This document shows, piece after piece, positions 58,596 to 64,000 of a stretch of 64,000 nucleotides of DNA. Each line of letters starts with the position of its first letter. Within the stretch, counting starts at the first letter, position 1. The notes under the pieces were generated by a model, which saw nothing but the letters and a program-made list of their open reading frames with translations, searched no databases and was not told the DNA's origin. Position numbers and translations under genes: made by a program. This DNA comes from Xenorhabdus koppenhoeferi (lineage in GTDB: Bacteria > Pseudomonadota > Gammaproteobacteria > Enterobacterales > Enterobacteriaceae): positions 1 to 64,000 of the forward strand of contig NZ_FPBJ01000012.1 in the NCBI RefSeq assembly GCF_900116635.1, in the 5' to 3' direction.

Positions 58596-59618
58596 TTAAT
58601 GGTGATATTTTTGGCGATACTCTTTTGGTGTCAGCCCATTGTAACGTTTAAATAATTCCCTGAAATAACGGGTATCTTCATAACCCACTTCATGGCTGAT
58701 CTCTTCAATAGTTTTTTGGGATTTTTCCAGCCAGCGTTTTGCCTGTGACAAACGGATCTGCTGGATATATTGGATTGGTGTTTTTCCCGTGGCGATTTTG
58801 AAGCGGCGTTTCATTTGCCGCTCACAAAGATGGATCTTATTGGCTAAATCAGTGACGGATAAGATTTCAGAAGGAAAAGCGTGCATCCAGTCTTGCAGTT
58901 TGTGGATCAACATATCGTCATGTTGGCGATATGGCGTAAAATTGACGGAATCTGACGATAACTCGCTGTCATTTTCACCTAACAGAAATTTTGCACATTG
59001 CCCTCTGGCATATTTTCCATAAATTAACTCCACAATATTCAACATACAACTACCACCGCCGTAAGCGCTCGAGATACAAAAACGATGATTGTCACGAATG
59101 ACCTTTTTATCGCTATAAAGCGGAATATGAGGAAATAATTCTTTGAATTCAGAGGAAAAATGAGGGTGAATGGTTGCACTTACCTGCAATAATCCTGCTT
59201 TTGCCAGCATGAAAGTGCCTGAACATATTGAAACGATAGGAATGTGTTTTTCATCCATAGTCCTGAGCCATTCCATGATTTCCTGTGAACAATGCCGTGG
59301 ATCCCATTCAGGAAAACCCAGTGAACCGATCAGAATGATATCGGGTTTCAACTCCTTTAAGTGGAGAGAATTGAAAAGAGGGGGATAAAGAATACGGTGG
59401 GGAGAACTGTCGGTATCATCACAGAAGGAAGTAGAATCATCCGCCATAAATAGACCGTTGGTGTCATTTATTTGCGGGCTTGCAGGGGAAATAATGCTGA
59501 CATGGGGAATAGAGCCGCCAATGGTGTTGGCGGCAATGGTCAGTATTTCAATCGGCATGGCAATCGATGTAACAGACGTGTGAGAAAAAACTAATGCAGT
59601 GATAGCGACTTGTTTCAT
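58596..59618 (-). CDS. GlxA-type AraC regulator (DJ-1/PfpI plus AraC HTH)
   Basis: A 340-residue transcription factor. Residues about 1-200 form a DJ-1/PfpI-like domain with a cysteine elbow S-I-C-S-G-T-F-M-L-A near 133; residues about 230-335 are the double-HTH AraC domain (S-V-T-D-L-A-N-K-I-H, R-Q-M-K-R-R-F-K, and E-I-S-H-E-V-G-Y-E-D-T-R-Y-F-R-E-L-F). Target unknown. It sits 108 bases downstream of the type I secretion genes on the same strand, in the place where seqA is found next to ybfE in E. coli, so it may belong to the same transferred block as the exporter. Confidence 0.88.
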   Translation of the reverse strand: MKQVAITALVFSHTSVTSIAMPIEILTIAANTIGGSIPHVSIISPASPQINDTNGLFMADDSTSFCDDTDSSPHRILYPPLFNSLHLKELKPDIILIGSLGFPEWDPRHCSQEIMEWLRTMDEKHIPIVSICSGTFMLAKAGLLQVSATIHPHFSSEFKELFPHIPLYSDKKVIRDNHRFCISSAYGGGSCMLNIVELIYGKYARGQCAKFLLGENDSELSSDSVNFTPYRQHDDMLIHKLQDWMHAFPSEILSVTDLANKIHLCERQMKRRFKIATGKTPIQYIQQIRLSQAKRWLEKSQKTIEEISHEVGYEDTRYFRELFKRYNGLTPKEYRQKYHH

Positions 59619-59726
59619 ATTTATATTCTTTTCCTTAAGAACATTTTGTTATGTTAGTTTCATAATGAAATTAATTCTAAGGAGAAATAAGCCCTTATGT
59701 TCCCAATGAGTTTTCCGTCCTGATAA

Positions 59727-61886
59727 TCACTTAGTCTGCTGATACCAAAGTTGAGCGTATAAACCGTCTTGCTGCACAAGGGCATCATGTGAATTTGATT
59801 CAACAATTTTTCCCTGATCCAAAACGAAAATTTTATCGGCATGGCGAATGGTATTCAGCCGATGAGCAATACTGATCACCGTTCGGTTTCGGCATATTTC
59901 ATCCATATTGCTCATGATGGCGGCTTCAGATTCATAATCCAGTGCAGAAGTGGCTTCATCAAGGATCAGGATCTTTGGGTTACTCAGCAATGCCCTCGCC
60001 AGTGCGATACGTTGGCGTTGCCCGCCAGAAAGGTTATTCCCTTTTTCACCAACAGGGTGGGCGAACTTGTGGGGAAATGTATTGATAAAATCAGTCGCCC
60101 CTGCTAAGGCAGCTGCCTGATAGACTTCTTCATCACTGGCATTGGGTTTGCATAAGCGAATATTGTCCGTGATGCTGCCGGAAAATAGAATGCTTTCCTG
60201 TAAGACAACACTCATGTTGCGTCGCAGCGATACAGGATCAGCAATTGCTAAATCCATGCCATCTACCAAGACCTGACCATGTTGTGGCACATATAGGCGC
60301 TGTAACAATCGGGTCAGCGTGCTTTTGCCTGAACCTGACGGCCCTGTAATGCCGATAAATTCTCCAGCCTCAATTGCCAGTGACAGGTTCGCCAGAACTT
60401 CAGGTGTATCAGTATGATAGCGGAAGCGAATATTTCTGAACTCAATCTGGCCTGCCAGTTCAGGTGCCGATGCCAGCCCCTGTTTACTGTGTTCCATAGG
60501 TTCATCAAGAATATCGCCGACCCGTCGCAGGGCGATCAGCGTATGCTGAAAATCTTGCCAGACCTGAGCTAACCGCAAAATCGGCTGGGTAACGTGTCCC
60601 GCCAGCATATTGAAAGCAATCAATCCACCCGGAGACAAATCGTCATCAAGCACACCTATGACACCCCACCACAAAAGCAGGGCCGCAACAACTTTCTGGA
60701 TCAGACTGATCCCTTGTCCTGCTGCCAGTCCGCTTTTCTGGGCGGAAAAACGTTGGATCAACTGTTGACTCAATACTTTTTTCCATTGGTACAAAAAGCA
60801 TTTCTCCGTTGCGGTAGTTTTGATGGTTTCAATGCCTGTGATGGCTTCGGTAAGGAAACTAACGGCATTGGCATCAGATTCATACTCTTTTTCTACCTTT
60901 CGCCGAATGATTGGCCCGATAGTGATCCAGAGCAGGAAATAGAGCGCCAGAGAACTTATCACGATCCATGTCAGCAGGGAGGAGTAATGAAACATGACTC
61001 CCAGAAACAGAATGATGAAAATCAAATCAAGCAGCAGCATAAGCGTAGAGCCAGTCAAGAACTGACGGATCTGTGTCATTTCCCGGACGCGGGAGATAAT
61101 TTGCCCAGTCTGGCGTTGCTTGAAATAGGGCAGGGGTAATCCAACTAAATGGCGGTAAAGCCTGCCGGAAAGCTCCGAATTGACCTGGCTGGCCATATGC
61201 CCAAACACGGTGTTGCGCAGGAAGCTGTACAAGGGTTCAGCCAATGCCAGTGACAGCATCGCCATGCCGAGGACATGCAGGCTAGAGATACTCCGCCCGA
61301 CCAGTACCTTATCAATAACATTTTCAAACAGCAAAGGTGATGCCAGTGCGAAAAGCTGCAACACAATAGCAAACAGGAAAATATCCCGCAATTGGTTTTT
61401 CTGCCTGAAAATAGAAGGATAAAACCAGCTCATGCCGAATTTGACTTGCTGCGTAGTCAGGGACTTATCTGCTACCAGTAGTATTTTATATTCGCTCAGC
61501 TCTTTGGGTTCACTTAGCGCTTTATGCTTTTTGGGTAAATGATGTATTTCGTGTTTTCCGGTAGTGGGATCAAACACAGTAAATCTGTCAGAATGGATTT
61601 CTGATAACACCCACCAGCGCTGTTCCAGCTCAATTAACGCAGGTAAAGGTATTGTGGCAGAAGTTGCGGGAGTCAGGCGATCAAATTTACTGTGCAATCC
61701 GAGCGAATCAGCGGCTTCACGTAGTTGCTGATCTGTCAGCGCCAGGGAATCCAGCCCCAGCACATGGTGTATTTGTTCGACAGAAGCCACTTTGTGAAAT
61801 TGTTTCCCCAAATAGGCAATGCATTCCAAAGCATGATTTTGCAAAGTGGCATCCGCGGCACTGGTAAAGGAAAAATTGTCAGTCAT
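59727..61886 (-). CDS. rtxE: type I secretion ABC transporter, RtxE-like
   Basis: A 719-residue HlyB-class exporter. Residues about 1-135 form a C39-peptidase-like domain that lacks the catalytic cysteine (the expected position reads N-H-A-L-E-C), so it should bind rather than cleave substrate. Membrane domain about 155-440; nucleotide-binding domain with Walker A G-P-S-G-S-G-K-S-T near 514, signature L-S-G-G-Q-R-Q-R and Walker B I-L-I-L-D-E-A-T. It starts two bases after the fusion-protein gene. With two ABC subunits in one cluster, it matches the RtxB-RtxD-RtxE arrangement of MARTX toxin secretion; symbol assigned on order. Confidence 0.8.
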   Translation of the reverse strand: MTDNFSFTSAADATLQNHALECIAYLGKQFHKVASVEQIHHVLGLDSLALTDQQLREAADSLGLHSKFDRLTPATSATIPLPALIELEQRWWVLSEIHSDRFTVFDPTTGKHEIHHLPKKHKALSEPKELSEYKILLVADKSLTTQQVKFGMSWFYPSIFRQKNQLRDIFLFAIVLQLFALASPLLFENVIDKVLVGRSISSLHVLGMAMLSLALAEPLYSFLRNTVFGHMASQVNSELSGRLYRHLVGLPLPYFKQRQTGQIISRVREMTQIRQFLTGSTLMLLLDLIFIILFLGVMFHYSSLLTWIVISSLALYFLLWITIGPIIRRKVEKEYESDANAVSFLTEAITGIETIKTTATEKCFLYQWKKVLSQQLIQRFSAQKSGLAAGQGISLIQKVVAALLLWWGVIGVLDDDLSPGGLIAFNMLAGHVTQPILRLAQVWQDFQHTLIALRRVGDILDEPMEHSKQGLASAPELAGQIEFRNIRFRYHTDTPEVLANLSLAIEAGEFIGITGPSGSGKSTLTRLLQRLYVPQHGQVLVDGMDLAIADPVSLRRNMSVVLQESILFSGSITDNIRLCKPNASDEEVYQAAALAGATDFINTFPHKFAHPVGEKGNNLSGGQRQRIALARALLSNPKILILDEATSALDYESEAAIMSNMDEICRNRTVISIAHRLNTIRHADKIFVLDQGKIVESNSHDALVQQDGLYAQLWYQQTK

Positions 61887-61888
61887 GA

Positions 61889-63277
61889 TTATTTTTCCCT
61901 CAATGCTTCAGATTGATATTCCTGAATCGGGCTGAGCAGATAATCAATAACTCGCCGCTGATCCGTTTTGATTTCCGCAACGATGGACATACCTGCCGTG
62001 ATTTCGACTGGTTTTCCATCCACCATAATATTGTTCTGCCTGAGGCTGATTTGGGCAGGGAAAACCAGTCCCAATTGCTCATGCGTGGTGGAATCCCGTG
62101 AAATGCTCAATAACTCCCCTTCAATTGTGCCATAGCGGGTATAAGGGAAAGCATCGACTTTGACCGTAACATGTTGCCCGGGGCGGACAAAACCAACATC
62201 TTTGTTCAGGATCTGGACTTCAGCAAGCTGGACATGATCATCCGGCACAATCACCATCAAATTCTGGGCAGGCTGTAGAACTGCACCGAGAGTATGGACA
62301 CTCAATTGCTGGACTGTGCCGGTTACAGGAGAACGTACAATCTCCAGTTCTTCCCGCTCCTGTACTTTGGACATTTCCTGTTTCAGTACAGCCAATTGCA
62401 TTTCGGCCTGTTTTCTTTTTTCAAACCATTCCCGCTCTTTTTGTACTTTTACGCTTTTTAAACGTGCTTCCAGACTTTTGTATTGAGTAATTAGAATACT
62501 CAGCTCAGATTTTTGCTGGGCGATCAGCCTTTCTGTTTCCAGAAATTCCTTCTCTTGTTCCAGATATTCCACCTTGCTGATGACCTGCTTTTGGCTCAAG
62601 GTTTTTCGCGCCTGTAAACGCTGGCTGATGTTTTCGCGCAGATGGCTCAATGACTGAATATCACTATCCCGCGCTTTCTGATGAGTGACATTGACCTCCA
62701 TTTCTGCGTAGATATTGGTGATGCTTGAATCGAATTCCTGCTTTTCGTGTTGATAATGCTTCAGAATCTTTGCCTGTTTGCCCTCAGGTTGTTGCTGGAA
62801 AAGTGGCAGGGATTTGGGATCATGTTTTCCGAGCAGGGCCTGATAGCGAATCTCTTCTTCTGTCAGATAATCACGTTGTTCGATCAGACGGGCAATATCT
62901 TGATTAACTCCCAGTGTATGGAGTGTAATCAACGGCGCACCTTTCTCAATGTGCTGCCCATTTCCCACATGAATGGCAATAATGCGGCTCTGCTCATAAG
63001 CCTGAATGATTTGGGAACGGCCGGAGACAATCAGTTGTCCGGTTGCGGTGGCCTGTACATCTAATTTCCCCAGACAGGCCCAGAGTAGGGCAACCAGAAC
63101 TCCAATGCTCAGGGTTATCGCCGTATAACGGGCAAACGGGGAAGGCGGGCGTTGTGATAACGCCAAGTGCGTCGGAAAAAAATCATAATCGGGCGAAGGG
63201 GCGCGTAACCTTTCCATTGCTTTGAGTGAAATAGCTTTAGGCATGGAAATCGCCTTCGTAAAAATCACTTTAAGCAT
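61889..63277 (-). CDS. rtxD: type I secretion membrane-fusion protein, RtxD/HlyD-like
   Basis: A 462-residue periplasmic adaptor. One membrane span at about residues 52-70, a first lipoyl half (G-Q-L-I-V-S-G-R-S-Q-I-I-Q), a long coiled coil (about 150-330, rich in Q/E/K), the second lipoyl half and a C-terminal HlyD domain. It bridges the inner-membrane ABC transporters to TolC. Its ATG overlaps the stop of the upstream ABC gene by eight bases (ATGCTTAA), indicating translational coupling; an internal Met at residue 12 is an alternative start. Confidence 0.85.
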   Translation of the reverse strand: MLKVIFTKAISMPKAISLKAMERLRAPSPDYDFFPTHLALSQRPPSPFARYTAITLSIGVLVALLWACLGKLDVQATATGQLIVSGRSQIIQAYEQSRIIAIHVGNGQHIEKGAPLITLHTLGVNQDIARLIEQRDYLTEEEIRYQALLGKHDPKSLPLFQQQPEGKQAKILKHYQHEKQEFDSSITNIYAEMEVNVTHQKARDSDIQSLSHLRENISQRLQARKTLSQKQVISKVEYLEQEKEFLETERLIAQQKSELSILITQYKSLEARLKSVKVQKEREWFEKRKQAEMQLAVLKQEMSKVQEREELEIVRSPVTGTVQQLSVHTLGAVLQPAQNLMVIVPDDHVQLAEVQILNKDVGFVRPGQHVTVKVDAFPYTRYGTIEGELLSISRDSTTHEQLGLVFPAQISLRQNNIMVDGKPVEITAGMSIVAEIKTDQRRVIDYLLSPIQEYQSEALREK

Positions 63278-64000
63278 GGGAAGGTTCCTCTTGCTTTAGT
63301 TCTTGTTGTAGTTGCCAAAGTTTCCGGTAGTGCTTGCCCTGTTGCAGAAGTTGTTCATGGCTGCCTTGTTCAATGATTTGGCCTTGGTGCAAGACAATAA
63401 TCCGGTCACATTGACGTACCGTGGAGAGTCGGTGTGCAATGGTGATAACTGTCCGGCCCTGGGAAATATCCGCCATATTGGATTGAATAACGGCCTGTGA
63501 TTCGTCATCCAGTGCGCTGGTGGCTTCATCAAGGATCAGGATTTTTGGATCTGACAGCAGCGTCCTGGCAATGGCCAGACGTTGCCGCTGACCGCCTGAT
63601 AAGGATTGACCGCCTTCAGCGATCACCGTGTCATAGCCCATTGGCAGCTTGAGAATAAAATCGTGGGCGCCCGCCAGCTTTGTAGTCTCAATCACTGCGG
63701 ACAACGGGACATCAGGGCATGATTGCGATAAATTCTCATACACAGTTTTATTGAACAGAAAATTTTCTTGCAGCACGATACCGATCTGCTGCCGGATAGA
63801 TTCAATATTAAGATTCTGTAAAGGAATGCCATCCAACATGATGGCTCCACTTTCCGGGGCATAAAGCCGCAGCAGCAAACGTGCAAGAGTACTTTTACCT
63901 GAGCCGGAGGTTCCCACAATACCCACGGTTTCACCCGCCCGGATATTCAGCGTGAAATGGTGAATAGTGGGGGGTAAATCGGGCTGATAGCGGAAGACAA
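63270..64000 (-). CDS. rtxB: type I secretion ABC transporter, RtxB-like (partial, cut by window edge)
   Basis: The C-terminal ~243 codons of a second HlyB-class ABC exporter; the frame remains open to the right edge of the window. It contains F-R-Y-Q-P-D at the beginning of the nucleotide-binding domain, Walker A V-G-T-S-G-S-G-K-S-T, signature L-S-G-G-Q-R-Q-R-L-A, Walker B I-L-I-L-D-E-A-T-S-A-L-D and the H-loop A-H-R-L-S-T-V. It ends in the overlap with the fusion-protein gene. First visible gene of a B-D-E cluster. Confidence 0.85.
   Translation of the reverse strand, partial: VFRYQPDLPPTIHHFTLNIRAGETVGIVGTSGSGKSTLARLLLRLYAPESGAIMLDGIPLQNLNIESIRQQIGIVLQENFLFNKTVYENLSQSCPDVPLSAVIETTKLAGAHDFILKLPMGYDTVIAEGGQSLSGGQRQRLAIARTLLSDPKILILDEATSALDDESQAVIQSNMADISQGRTVITIAHRLSTVRQCDRIIVLHQGQIIEQGSHEQLLQQGKHYRKLWQLQQELKQEEPSHA

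Noticed and set aside
60594-61139. 181-residue plus-strand open frame opposite rtxE
   Set aside because: Antisense shadow of the ABC transporter.

Overview
The window is chromosomal DNA of a moderately AT-rich member of the Enterobacterales (Morganellaceae type), most likely a Xenorhabdus or a close relative such as Photorhabdus. Three things point there: enterobacterial gene order in the housekeeping blocks, an Mrp/Mrx-type chaperone-usher fimbrial operon ending in an MrpJ-like regulator, and an RtxBDE-type (MARTX) secretion cluster. The genus call is inference; no rRNA or other phylogenetic marker was compared.

Left edge (1-4.1 kb): a scarred junction with an IS30 transposase tail, a beta/gamma-crystallin-like orphan, yfcH, ampE with only the last ~40 codons of ampD, and an IS110 transposase fragment. 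Next (4.1-24.1 kb) is a long conserved core, almost all on the minus strand. It holds rlmN-pilW'-rodZ-ispG-hisS-yfgM-bamB-der (tRNA synthesis and modification, isoprenoids, cell shape, outer-membrane assembly), ndk, a half-length sseB, pepB, the complete iscRSUA-hscBA-fdx-iscX iron-sulfur operon with tandem IscR boxes, trmJ, and divergent suhB.

From 24.1 to 32 kb lies the fimbrial operon, read right to left: major pilin, usher, chaperone, minor pilin, tip adhesin, MrpJ-like regulator. It is interrupted by two copies of a dispersed palindromic repeat. From 32 to 41.7 kb come the deo nucleoside genes (a CNT permease, deoC, a deletion scar of deoA, deoB, deoD), yjjU-yjjV, a one-BON OsmY and prfC. 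From 42 to 50.9 kb come metE/metR with MetJ boxes, yigM, yjcE, sanA, yeiB and folE. From 51 kb the window holds a truncated Fic protein, glnS, a secreted chitobiase, fur, fldA, ybfE and a GlxA-type regulator. It ends with a type I secretion cluster of two ABC transporters and one membrane-fusion protein, the layout used for MARTX toxins. The first ABC gene runs off the right end, so a toxin gene may lie just outside.

Two structural themes run through the window. First, seven copies of one 64-196 bp palindromic element, all in the same orientation, in short, long and decayed forms; one supplies the C-terminus of the truncated PilW. Second, many short tandem duplications (13-25 bp units) in gaps and linkers, most strikingly on both sides of hscB. 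Together with the remnants of ampD, deoA, sseB, pilW and fic they suggest a genome undergoing active small-scale erosion.
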